Source: Sipunculus nudus
Taxonomy: Eukaryota; Annelida; Sipuncula; Golfingiida; Sipunculidae
Assembly: GCA_026874595.1 (NCBI GenBank)
Contig: CM049309.1
Span: 45,972,079-46,036,078 of the forward strand
Length of the DNA stretch: 64,000 nt
Direction: 5' to 3'
The notes below the pieces were generated by a model. It saw only the letters and a list, made by a program, of their open reading frames with translations. It was not told the DNA's origin and made no database searches. Positions 24,903 to 38,300 of this stretch are shown here, one piece after another (the first letter of the stretch is position 1; every line of letters begins with the position of its first letter). The position numbers and the translations under genes were made by a program.

Positions 24903-26340
24903 TTATCCCTGTCCAAAGTCTTGGCTGTATGCTGGTGGGTCTAGGGAAGGGTTCACCAGCAATGAAACGGTACTGCTAACACTGGAAGTAGGCAATTGAC
25001 CTTGACCCATGGAGAGGTTACCGAGGACACGGAGAGCATCAGTATAACTTATCCTCTCTTGCGCCATTTGTGAAGTAAGGGCATTGAGAGCAGTGTTAGC
25101 CTTTTCCACCACTGGGGATTGTGGGATTGCCCCGGTCACTTGCGCTGAATACTGGTGGTCTGCGATGGTGTGACCAGGTTGCTGCGTGACGAGTTGTGTT
25201 GCAGTGGGCTGCGTGGTGACGTACTGCGGGGCTGGACTGACCTGAGTCACTTGAGCTGCTGTACCTCCAATCACAAAATTAACACCACCAGATGGCGTCA
25301 CCAGTGTTGACGCTATTGTGTATGGCACCAGAGTCTGTGGATCATAAGCTGGCACACTTGTTAACTTTGTGAAAACTGGATTTGACTGGAGAACCTGCCC
25401 TGTATAGTCACTGCCTGGAATTTCTGTTTGCACTACAGCTTGGGTGTCTATTTTACCAGCCATGTTAGCTGGAACTATGTATGCCTGGCTCATATTTGTC
25501 TCCTGAATACCTTGAACAGGACATATCTCTATAGGTCTAACAGACCCCACACCATAAATCAAATGCTGTGCTGTTAGGTCTTTATTAGTTGCCATGGTAT
25601 TCTGTTGCTCAGTGACCACTGTTTCCAATGCCTCCTGCTCAGTTGTTGCCATGGAAACAGTGGAAGCACTGGCATCTGCTAATATTGATATTGGAATATT
25701 GTTTATAGCTGCAACATGAGGCTCTGTTTTGTCCTTGACCTTTGGCCTAGGTGGTGACACATACTCTGGTGGCATGATGCGTGAGAACTGTATCTTATCT
25801 GGTTGAGCTTCATTTGGGTGAGATCGGCGGATGTGTCGCACCAAGTGATCTTTCCGACCAAACCTCTGTGGGCAGTACTGGCAGAGATAATCTCGATCCC
25901 GTGTATGGACGATCATATGTCGCTTAACATCTTTATCCACGAAAAATTTCTTACCACAATAAGGACACATACATTTTTTATCTGATTCATCTTTCACTGT
26001 CCTGGAGCCCATATGGACCTTAAGATGTTGGACGAGGGTCTCTTTTAACTCAAAATCCTTGTTGCACACCAGGCAGGTTAAACTGCCTTCATCTATAGCG
26101 TGAAAGGCTCGATGCATCTTAAATCCATAGTTAGATGTGTATTCCCTGTTACATTTGTCACAGTAGTGTTTCATTTTCTTTGGGTCATGGATTTGTATAT
26201 GAGTTTTCAGATGGTCTCTCCGGTGAAACCCCTTTGTACAGTAAGCACACTTGTATGGTTTGTCATCCTTGTGAATCAACAGGTGGCGCTGCAGTTTGAA
26301 CTTGGTATTAAATGACTTATCACAATCTGGTTCTGTACAC
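24903..26340 (-). CDS. Terminal exon: PLAG fingers 2-7 and C-terminal tail
   Basis: Fingers at residues 473-495, 503-523, 532-552, 561-581, 597-617 and 625-646. Finger 7 (CQYCPQRFGRKDHLVRH) and finger 3 (HRRDHLKTH) keep the helix residues of human PLAG1, whose fingers 3, 6 and 7 are known to bind a bipartite G-rich site. The same DNA specificity is therefore likely. The tail (647-950) is rich in Gln, Thr, Val and Ala, as in activation domains. The 21 codons before 26340 in this frame are intron. Confidence 0.92.
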
Positions 26341-29300
26341 CTGTGAAAAAAAAAATGAAAATGATAAAAATGATGAGCTTCTTCTGCTTTCCTCAATATC
26401 ATTTAAAGTCAAAAGTTACAACTGACTTTTCATATTTTATTGTAACCTCTGTGAAATGGAATAACTAAACCCCTTGTGTGTTTTGCCAGTACTGATAATT
26501 TGGAAGGATGTGGCTATCTGGAAATAATGTTTTATTTATAAAATATGGTCATACTTTTCAGGAGCTTATGCAAACTTGAAGGGTCTGAAAGGAAAATTTT
26601 ATATCACCTTATTATATTCTCTAAAACTGAATTCAAAAGTGTATGTATACATTTTGGTCCAGTTCATATTGTGTGCTCCTGTAGTAATTTTTTTTCTAGC
26701 CCAGGAAAATTAAAGTTTGGTAAGGAACATTAGCAGAAATGTTTCAATGCTACTTAAGGCAATTGTAAAAAATTTTAAACCCTAATAAGAAACTTTTTTA
26801 GATAATCTATAACCCTCATCAGGGCTTTTCTCATGAATTTAGTCTAGTCTCCTGAGCTATATAGAATAAAGGGTCTTGCTGTGTGACATTTGGGAATCAG
26901 GGAGGGATCACAATGCAATTTACAGCAATATGCTGGGTAATGTCAAGGAAATAAGAGGCCCCCTTAAGGCATTTTAACCAACCCTGAGTTGGGCACTTTG
27001 GCTCTAACAGTGACCTTAGGGGTTGGACATCCATATACTATGGTTTGCTCTCTATATACAAGGCTGAAATTTCATGATTTTAAAAATTTTGAAGGTTTCA
27101 CGAAAGTTTCATTTTCGTGATTGCACCAAAACCTATAAATTGAAGCACAGCAGTAATTGTGTTTATTTAGAATTTAGAATAAATCCTACAATACCTCACT
27201 CATTTCTGGTACAGTCATTTAATTATGACCTGTGTTGCAGTTAATAGATCCACTGTGATTCCTGCTGCTTTTACAATAGTTCATGGTTGTATGCATGGGC
27301 CAGTGTTGATACCATTTACAGATTAGTTTGCTCATTAGGTTGTCTCCAGAGGCGTGATTGTGTATCTTATTTGGTGGTGCATCTTATTCCCACGGGTTAC
27401 ATACTTATGATTATTTCACATTTTTGAATATCGAGAAATTGAAACCCTCACAAATAAAATGGCAAGTGGAATTGTTGTAATTCATACTGACCTGTAGATT
27501 CTCTCCCCAGCATGTTCTATTTTTTTGTGAATGGACAGCTCCCTTTCCGTGGCGTATGCCTTGTCACAGGCTTCACAGGTTATAAGCTGCCCTGGTGGCC
27601 GCTGCTTTTTTTGTCTGGCAGCCATACCACGAGCCCTGACACCAGCCCTCCTTGTTTTAACTCCTTTTCCTCGAAGTTTTCGAGATTTCTTTGATTTTTG
27701 TATCCCTGCTTCACTCACACCCTCAGGAACAGACAAACCAACTTTACTCTTCATTTCTTGTACAGTTTCATTTTTGCCTTTCTCAGTCATGACCTTGACT
27801 GGACGACCTTTCCTTTTACTTTTAGTTCTTCTTCCCTCAGCTTCGGCCTCATCAATATTCATCATATACGTAACAGTCTGTGTTTCTAATGCCTCTTTTA
27901 CCGCAAACACTTGTGCAGGATCAGGTTTGATAGAGTCTTGAAGCTGAAGGTCAATTTCTTTGACTTGCTCTGTTGCTTTTTCTTCATGTACATCAAAGTT
28001 CTGAATATCAGAACTCATGACTACTTCTGTTACTTCAGCTTTTGTGCTCTCCTTAACTGTAGATGCTGCGGCTGCTGCTGGCTCTATTGCTGACTCCTCA
28101 TCTGCTGCCTCATCTTTTACCTCATAGTCATCTTCATCATAAAAATCATCAACATCGGTAGCATCAGCAGCAGTACTGTCTGGAAAAATATGGATAAAAT
28201 CTTAAATGCACACCATGGACCATCCTAATATAAGTGAAACCTGCAAATTTGTGGAATTTAAGTCCCCCACTTCTGCCTCTTGTTGTCTTTCATGCTTATC
28301 TGATCAATATGTTTCAGTTTTCATGTTTGCCTGAAGATGTCTCCAGATCTATAGTGGCTGTGTTTAGTTATCATGGTGCCCTGAAGATGTCTCCACATGT
28401 CATAATTTGTTTTTGAAATATGAACAAAATTTAATATTTTTGTTTTGGAGTTGGAAAGTAAAAATTTTAGACAGACACTCCAAAATCAATCCCAACCAAG
28501 GTATGCATAAAGCAATCACTAAAACAAATTTGTAAAAAATCAGATAATATTTAGGAAAGTTATCACATAGAAACGAAAACCTGATGGACAGACAGAGGGA
28601 CAGACAGACAGACAAACCCAATCAATGTCCCCAGTTCCGGGAAGCGGGGGACAATAATAGTGTTACAAGCTAATGTTTTTTTATGCAAGTGAATATATGT
28701 TATTAAACTGATGAGTAGCATGTGTATTGTTCAGAATTGCTTGTTAAATCATAACTGGAAGTTGCAAGAGAAAAGCAACCAATTACTGATTATTAATTGA
28801 TTATTTCAACCTGTTCTAGTTATTACTTTCTCAACACTAAAAGGGCCATTTGACAAGCTTTCAAATGTCAAAATCCCATAACCATCCACCAATACATATA
28901 TATATAAGCAGTATATCATTACTAAATCATGTGCAGACTTGTCCTGCTATGATTTAGAATACTAAGATTACACTCATCAAGAGTTGTTACTACTTTTTGT
29001 TCCACTTTCCCTATGTTTCTGAAAGTTTGAAGATTAAACCTAAATATATGTGTCTTTGCATATGTGTACATTATCATTTCTGATCCATTTCATGGAAATA
29101 CATCCAATTCAATCAATTATGAAAAAAAAAATACCAATCATTGATTTAATTGACTTATCAGTACAACACTAATATTTCTGAGAGTCTTGAGAGATTTTTC
29201 CCAAGTTCATGTATTACATCTTTGAAATGCAACCAACTTAATCAATTGTTAAGAAAAATTACCATTCATCAATTTGATCAACTAATCAGCACAACACTAC

Positions 29301-32300
29301 TGAGTAAACCTTTGATCATACTAACAATAATGTGGAGAATAAAACGCAAGTTTAATTGATCTTTTTCACATAAATGAAAATCAGACTTAAACACTTAAAC
29401 CTACTATATAATGTTATGGTTATCAAGTTAAAGAAGGGGGAGAGGCCAGATGGTGCCCGAGCTGTAATGTTTTCACAGCCAAAACCAGGCCCAGGAAAGC
29501 TCCCTCAACAACATCGAAGAGGACAGCCATGGGCTTTTTTCATTTATCATGGTCCATTTTATGGAGAAAATGTAATAAAATAACAGAGGTGACATAGTCT
29601 AGGCTAAAATTTTGTAGGTGCTACTCCAAGCCTTGTGCAAAGAATCCAAGACACATGACCCAGCACAGCTCAAGACCCCTGCTCCGGATTCAAAAGGAGA
29701 AGTTGAACAAGCCAGCAGAGCAGCAGTACCCATGCCCATTTAGTTTCAAATGACTGAACAGGCCAGACACCAGCATGCACATGTATGGAACTCTTACAAT
29801 AAACGATGTAAGAGTGATCTTAGTTATCTTTAGAATTTGAAGTTCATATAAATGAAAATTCAGGTAACTGGATTCTTTGATAAATGAGGGTTTGCAATAA
29901 AGTATGAACTGTTAAAATGACAGCATGGGCACTGAAACTCCTGTGCATTTAAAGAAGATAAATCTAGTTATGTAAAGATTTACTAAAATATGAAGCTGTC
30001 AAGAAACACTTCGGATCTAAGAAATAATCCCTTCACACAACCTCTTTGGGTCCCAGGTGCTCAACTGCATGGCCAAATAATGCATGGGTGTGGTATGTCT
30101 GTGTGTCGGACCCAAGTAATCTGGCTCATAGTCATGGCTCATACAAACCCACATGAAACGATGATATAGCCGTTGAAAATGATGACGTATTATACCAAAG
30201 CCACTTATCCTGTTGCCACACCAGGTTATGAAAATAGCATTCAGGTTGAACTGTCATGACTAATATTTTAGATACAAGGTTTACAAGAGGATATGAACTA
30301 AATAAGATGAAAAAGCATGCATGTGATGGGTACAGCTGATTTTTATGCAACTGGAGTATGCTTCTTTAAACTTTTAGTTTAATGTTTAAATTTTTTTGCT
30401 CTATGAAAGTGAATCACATAAGGAGTACATGTATATGCAGTATGTGTAACAGACAAGCTTTTTATCCCTTTTTACCAGTATATCCAGCGAAATCATGCTA
30501 ACATGACCACCAACATGGGACCAGTTGTCCTCTGATAGTACACCAAATAAGAAGTATATATATTTACAAGACAAGCTTTTTTTCTCCCTTATAAACAGTA
30601 TACAGTGAAATCTTGCTAACACAACCACCTACATGGGACAAGCCAAAGTGGTTGTGTTAGCGAGGTGGTCGTGTTATTGGAAGGTTTTTATTATGAATTA
30701 CTGTACTCCAGGACCAAACAAGGGCCTAGAGGCACAAAAAGTCCTTGTGTGGCATCAATAATGGGGTGGGACGACATGACTGACAGACAGACACAGTCCA
30801 TTTAAGAAGTCCTCCCTCCTTATGGCAGGGGACTAAAAAGTGGTCATCTTAGCTCATGGGTCATGATACACTCTGAACACAGTGCTTGACCTCCTGCAGT
30901 CCTTCCACTCACAAGCTTTGAGAAAATGAAGGGTTCTTCAAGTTTGGCAAGCTGCCAAGCACCTAGCCAGTTTGCACTGGGAAAGGTAAAATCTGATCGG
31001 CTCAGCATGTAAACAAAGTTGACTGCGGCTATGCAGAAATTGTAAAACAAAATCTGATTGGCCCAGTGTGTACACAACGATGGCTGCATCCATGCATAGC
31101 TCCTCGAACGGCATTGCAAGAAAGGAAATTTGCAAACGGTGGGGATAATTAACTGACCCTAGACCATACCAGCATGTCAGTATAGAGACTGTCCTAAAAG
31201 TATACTTTGCATGCTGTGTATACCAACAGGGAGTGGTTAAATATAAAAAAGAAGGGAATTCCACAGAGACGGCACCACCTCGTGGCTAAACCTGACGGAC
31301 AACCGAGGTTTTGTGCAGTGGTTAGTGGAGCAAATAGTTGAGCATAGTATAACTGCTGCTTATGGAGCGTGGGGTCATGACAGCAAGAATGTCGTCAGGC
31401 CAGATTTCACTGTACACCATTTATTATATGCACTGTGAGTGCTTTCAAGGTACCTTCTGTGGTGATGGTTTCCTGTATGTCTGGTTTGGCTGGTTCTGCT
31501 GGTGTGCTGTTGGTATTCTCTTGTTGTCCAGAGTCTGCTAGACTGTCTGCTCCTATTGCCAGCCTGTAGGGCTCTGCATACCATACACGCAGCTCATCAC
31601 CAACTGCCAGGGCCTGTCATATTAAATTATTATAAATATTAACTACTATGGTTGATCTCATCGTGTTAAAGTTGTAGGGAAAAACTACATAAAACTATGT
31701 AAACTTTCCAAGGTTTGGGAGAAATGGGTTTTATAATTCAACCAGAGTTTGCTTGATCCCTGAGCTTGAAACTTCAATGTAAGCAGATCATTTAATTTAA
31801 GTGGGTTTGACACAGCAATAATTTGCTATATTGGACAATACTGGAAGATACTGGAAGCTCTGTAAAGATCTCCTCTTTTTCTACATAGATATAAAACAAT
31901 TTCCAATTTCAATATATTTAAATTAAACCTGTTTATTTATGTCCATATTATCAAATTTACATTAGATTCTTGACTAATCATGTTTTACAATAAATAATCT
32001 TGCTTCTCTATTCTTCTCAAATGTAAATTTAAGAAGTTCTGCATGGTTCATTTATAACTGAATGTAAATGTAAATGGTATGAATGTATCCTTTACCTCCA
32101 GTAAGGTGTTAATTTTTTAACTCACGTTTGCTTATTTTCAAAATGCAAAAGGATTTAAAACCAAGGAATTCAAATTTCATGTAAATCCAGTACAAGAACA
32201 AATTTGTTATATTCTGTAATTAATATATATATATATTAATATATATATCTCATAACTTTAGAAACTTCTATGCAGCCATAAATTTTATTTTATTTTACCT

Positions 32301-35300
32301 TAGTAGTAATGAAGTAGACCTGTTTCCTGAACTGCAGGGCCACAGCATTGTATTCCTCGCCATTCCTTGCGGGACGAACCAAAGTCATCCAGTTACATAG
32401 GTTCTCATTGCTGCTGTCCAAGAGCTTAGTGCTGCCATCTGGCTTGATTAGCTGCATTAATATACACATAATTAAATGACAGTTAAATCTATATACATTG
32501 TATATAGTTATTCAACTTTTGTGAATCATCACACATGTTTCTCTGGCATTTCAGCATTATTTTCCATACAGGTGTACTCCACTCAAATACCCAGTCTTTT
32601 TTATGTAATATTTCTCCTTAATTCATTTAGTCAGGAAACAATTGATTATTGACGCGAATATTCTTTTATGACATGTTGTCTTGTAAAATATACCTAAAGT
32701 CTTTCATGGCATTCCCTGAAAATGATGTGATTGGGCTGTAGGATTTCAAGCTTGCACATGCTCGCCAATGTAAGATTTTCCCACAGATAATAGAAAACAA
32801 CACAGGAATTTAAGTTTAAAATCACAAAATGGCCAAAAGGTCTGTCTGAAACATATACTGCCAGTATATTAGTTAAACGTGATAAACAGGGAAACTAGAA
32901 CTATCGCAGCAGCTATTGAACTTCACCTTATGTTGAAAAATGTTAAGCCCCTTAACATGTCAAAATGACTTAACCATGTGCGACCAGACGTTGGCGGCTG
33001 GGCCCATGTCTGGATCATACAAGCACAAGAGGTGAAGTGGTGCACTGCTGTGGGCCAGCCTACTGTTATGGAGTAGGAGAGTGCATATTTGTGACTTAAC
33101 ACATATTTCAAGGAATATTTCACATTTCATATTTCACAGATACAAGCTCAGTTTCAGGCATGTCAGACTAAACAATGAATGACTTCTCATAATTGATGAC
33201 CCCAACAACCAGTCATCCGGTCACACACAAATAGGCTTCTCTCCCAATTTAATCAGAGAACAGTACACCAAACCATTAAGGTCTATTTTAAGTCTGTGTA
33301 AACAGAAATAGTGTCACAGAATGACTTATGTGTTTAGTCTTTATGAGGGAATGGTAGAACACAATTAAAACATGTTATTTTATGTGACTCCACATGTGTA
33401 TATAAGCACTGTCCTCCAAATAGGACTTGTAGGTCAGTTTATAACTGGATGTATGTCAGGTCAGACTTGGGATTTTCCATAGAACTTTTGTTCAATCAGA
33501 TCACAGGAAAGTTAGAAAGTCAACTTACAACTCTGATATAATTGTGACCTACTTTGGGTCATCAAATAAGGTTTAGCCTTTATGACGAAATGCAGAAATA
33601 TGGTATGTACATCTCATATGTCACGTGAAAGTTTTGTAACAAAACTATCTGTACGTAGTGTGCGCTGAGAGTCAGAGAGAGGGACCATGTCTAGCTGGGC
33701 ACTGCAGGGCCTCAGCAAAGACTGGCCCAGACTCTGTCCTGTGAATAAAGACTTCTATCACCAAACTGGTCTTGGAACATTGTCAGCCACGCGCATCAGC
33801 AACCATATGTGATACAGGTGGGGACATCCCCAAACCCCACATCATATCATTATGGTGGATGAACCGGAATTCACTTCCAGCACATCAACACCAGAAATGA
33901 TGACAGTGCTGCCAGCTGGAGTGAAGAATGAAGATCCCCCCCTCGCAGCCACAGGTGCCATTGACTGGTCTACCAGTCTGAATATAGATAAGAGCAGTGG
34001 TAGATAGGCCTGATATCTTACAAAGCCTTCCATTTTGTGTTGTAAGTGACCAAGTTTATAGAATCTCAACAGACATTACATGTTCATGGCTTTTATTCTA
34101 CAAGCTCAGTTTTTATGACATCACTTGCTAAAATATCACAAATTTTCATCCTTTTTTTCATATTAAATCTATTTACAGGGCTTTGAATATCTTGATAAAC
34201 TTTTCAAATTATGACCATTTTGCCATCATTCTGATGGTATGCTTTAATCTGAATGTTGCATTAGGGAACTCTTTGGAGCGTTGTTTCAGTTTAACTGTCA
34301 ATCATGATCCTGTAAAACCTCCAAAATTATGACCACCAATGGTACCTCGGTAAAGCAGTAGCATTTTTGAGGTGATAATCTAAGCAAGGTCTGCTATAAA
34401 GAGCAACAAGCAAATTCGTGGAATTTATGTACCCCTGCTTCCGCCTCTTGCTATTTAAGCTTTCTGTGATCTCAATATTTTTTAGTTTTTATTGTCCTCT
34501 GAAGATGTCTCCACATGTCATAATTGTTCTTGTGAATTGGGAACAAAAGGAAAATTTTTGTTTTGAAGCTGGTGATAATAAATTTTCAAACAGACACTCC
34601 AAAACCCATCCCATCAAAGATATGCATGAGTGCAATCACTGACCCAAATTGGAATGAAAACGGATAATATTTAGGAAAGTTATCGCACAGAAACAAAAAC
34701 CTGATGGACAGACAGACACACAGACAGACAAACTCAAATCAAAGTTCTGCAGAAGCGGCGGATAAAAAAAGAATTGAACCATGAAAAAGTGGTCATTATT
34801 TTTAGGTGGTCATTGGGCAAGGTTTTACTATAATAAAATTTTTGTTATTAAGAATTTACCACTGCAAGCTGCAAACACAAGTGAAGAGTAAATAGTAACA
34901 TATAGGATACAGTAGAGAATATAGTTTTATATACAATACCTACCCTTATAGTTAGTCCCTTCTGTTTATCCAGACTGTCACTAGTAGCTTCTGGTGCTTC
35001 ATATGGACCAAACTGTGAACTTTTCTGGACAACCTTCTTGGCAAACACACCTGTCTCTGAGAAAATGATTAAAAAATAGAAATGACCAAAAGTAACTCAG
35101 CTTAATAATAAACTATAAGACAAATTCTCATTAGAAGTTATGTGAGCTGGCAGCAATTGTTCAGTCAGCTGCAAAACCTTAAATAGGTCAAAATAAAAAT
35201 AATGTCATACTTATGTAAACTTCCTGTGTGGAACACTCTTGTTATGTCATACTAGTGTATAAAAAGGACCTTATGAGGCAAAACAAGTGACCAATGGGTC

Positions 35301-38300
35301 ATGACACTAAGCTGACTGGGAAGAGATTCGTAAAAAGGAAATTTTATCATCAGAATATACTCATTCAACTGAAGCATCAATGAGATTAACCAACAGGCCA
35401 AGATTTAGTCTGTATTTATATATCTCAAAAATAGAGAAAAAATTTATAAACTTTAAAAACTAGAATACAGGTAGCCGACAAGTGACTACGTGTATCCGCC
35501 AAAATCAGAGCGGGTGAAGTGAGGCATGGATTGAGTGGCAAGGGGAAATAGAGTGAGGTATGTTGCATATTAGCATGGATGTCTGCAGCCTAAATGTGTA
35601 TGTAGGTTGTGCCACCTACCACAAATCCAGAAAGCTGTCCAACTTGGATACATATGCGAAATTTTAGGCAGAAAAGTCAAACCACTAGATGTATATGAGT
35701 GATTTTAGTCGACAGCAGACAAACAGACAGACGCTGTGCAAAATGGTTGCAGGTGGCCCCTCCAGTTTTGTGTATGATAAAGACCTATGTGAGATCAAAA
35801 CACATGCACAATTTTGGCCCAATTGGTCAAATGGTTCCTGAGATATGAGCTTGGATGTGTGCAGCGTTAACTATAAGTTAGGTGGCGCCACCTGTCATAA
35901 AATCAAGAAAGCTATCCAGGATGTATAAACCTGCAAAATTTTAGGCAGTTATGTCAAACCACTACAGAGAAATGAGTGATTTTAGGCAACGGCAGACAAA
36001 CAGACAGACGCTTTGCAAAATGTGCAAAAATGGTTGCAGGTGGCCCCTCCAGTTTTGTGTATGATAAAGACCTATGTGAGATCTATACACATGCAAAATT
36101 TTGGCCCAATCATTCAAACCATTCCCGAGATATGAGCTTGGATGTCTGCAGCGAAAACTAGAATGTAGGTGGCGCCACCTGTCATAAAATCAAGAAAGCT
36201 ATCCAGGATGTATAAAGCTGCAAAATTTTAGGCAGATATGTCAAACCACTGCAGAGATATAAGTGACATTATCCCACGGCAGACAAACAGACAGACGCTG
36301 TGCAAAAATGGTTGCAGGTGGCCCCTCCAGTTGTGTGTATGATAAAGACCTATGTTAGATCGAAACACATGCACAATTTCGGCCCAATCGGTCAAATGGT
36401 TCCTGAGATATGAGCTTGGATGTGTGCAGCATTAACTAGAATGAAGGTGGCGCCACCTGTCATAAAATCAAGAAAGCTGTCCAGGATGTACAAACCTGCA
36501 AAATTTTAGGCAGTTATGTCAAACAACTACAGAGAAATGAGTGATTTTAGGCCACGGCAGACAAACAGACAGACGCTGTGCAAAATGTGCAAAAATGGTT
36601 GCAGGTGGCCCCTCCAGTTTTGTGTATGATAAAGACCTATATGAGATCAATACACATGTATGCAAAATTTTGGTCCAATCGTTTAAACGGTTCCCGAGAT
36701 ATGAGCTTGGATGTCTGCAGTGTAAACTAGAATGTAGGTGGCGCCAACTGTCATAAAATCAAGAAAGCTATCCAGGATGTATAAAACTGCAAAATTTTAG
36801 GCAGATATGTCAAACCACTGCCGAGATATGAGTGACATTATCCCACGACAGACAAACAGAAGGACGCTGTGCAAAAATGGTTGCAGGTGGCACCACCATT
36901 TTTTTGTGTATGTTATAAAGCTATCAAAGGGCTACATTTGTATAAATTTTATTTCCCGATCGGTCAAACGGTTCCCGAGATATGAGCTTGGATGTCATCA
37001 GCGTGAACGTGAATGTAGGTGGTGCCACCTTTCATAAAATCAAGAAAGCTATCCAGGATATATACGCATGCAGAATTTCAGGTGAATCAGTCAATTCACT
37101 GCAGAGATATTAGTGATTTTAACCCAAGGCAGATGAACAGATGGACACTGTGCAAACATGGTTACAGGTGGCGCCACCATTCTTTGTGTATGTTATTAAG
37201 CTATCCAAGGGCTACATTTGTATAAATTTTATTTCCTGATGGGTCAAACGGTTCCCGAGATATGAGGGTTTATGTGTGGAAACAGACGCACAAATGGACG
37301 CTGGGCAGTGAGGAAAGGTAAGAGGTCAACGCAAATTGGCTAGGCACCAGTTCACATGTGACCCGATAATTGGTGTAAGTTTTGGAGAAATCGGTCCATT
37401 AGTCTCAGAGGAGTTCTCTGGAAATGAACGCGGCGGTGGCGGAGGAACCCCGTCAAAAACATAGTATCCGCAAAACTTTGTTTTGGGGGATACAAAAATA
37501 CAGGTGGCTCCACCAGTCTGCAGAAACTAATAAAAACACTTAATGGTCAATATCCATGCAAAGAATCATGGTGATCTCCGCATTAGTTGTTAAGATACTT
37601 CAGCTTTTGTATCAAATTGTCCATTATTCTGAGGGATACTTCGGAGTCCTATAGCTTGAAGGATATGGGTAACAGAGACCTAATTTCAAGTTTCCACAGG
37701 CACTTTTCATGGGCCTTGCATGACAAGAATGAAGATTCTAGGTCCAGTTGTTGCGATTTGTACCCTGTTGACAGTTAACCACATCTTTAAAGGTCTTAAA
37801 AAAAGAGAAAAAAATTCGTAAAATTTGAAAAAAATAGAGGTGGTGCACCCAGTCTGCAGAAACTGATGGAACAGCTCATGATCAATATGTATGCCGAAAA
37901 TCATGACCATCAGTGTTGTAGTTGTTGAGATACTGCAGTTTTTGTATCAAATTTTCCATTATTCTGGGGGGTATTTTGGAGCCATACAGCTTAAAGAATA
38001 TGGGTAACAGAGACCTAATTTCAGGTTTCCATGGAGACTTTTCATGGGTCTCCCTGTGTGTCAAGAAAGGTCCAGTTTTTATGATTTGTGCCCTGTTAAC
38101 AGATGATCTTATCTTAAAAGGTCTCAAAAATAGAGAAAAAATTCGTAAAAAAACCCGAACAAATACAGGTGGTACCACCAGTCTGCAGAAACTGACGAAA
38201 CACTCCATGATCAATATCCATGCAAACAATTATGGTGATCTCTGCATTAGTTGTTCAGATACTTCAGCTTTTGTATAAAATTTTCCATTATTCTGGGGGA

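Noticed and set aside
25803-25985. Plus-strand frames over the zinc-finger exons (also 26100-26315, 27512-27941)
   Set aside because: They are antisense shadows of exons with clear C2H2 coding and splice borders on the minus strand.
29374-29583. 69-codon frame with a Pro/Gln-rich segment
   Set aside because: Within an intron of the PLAG-like gene, no recognised family, and flanked by repetitive DNA. Probably chance or an old repeat.
35976-37225. Series of similar small proteins encoded in tandem
   Set aside because: They are the same reading frame through successive array monomers, with frameshifts between copies and no start context or conservation of protein over DNA.
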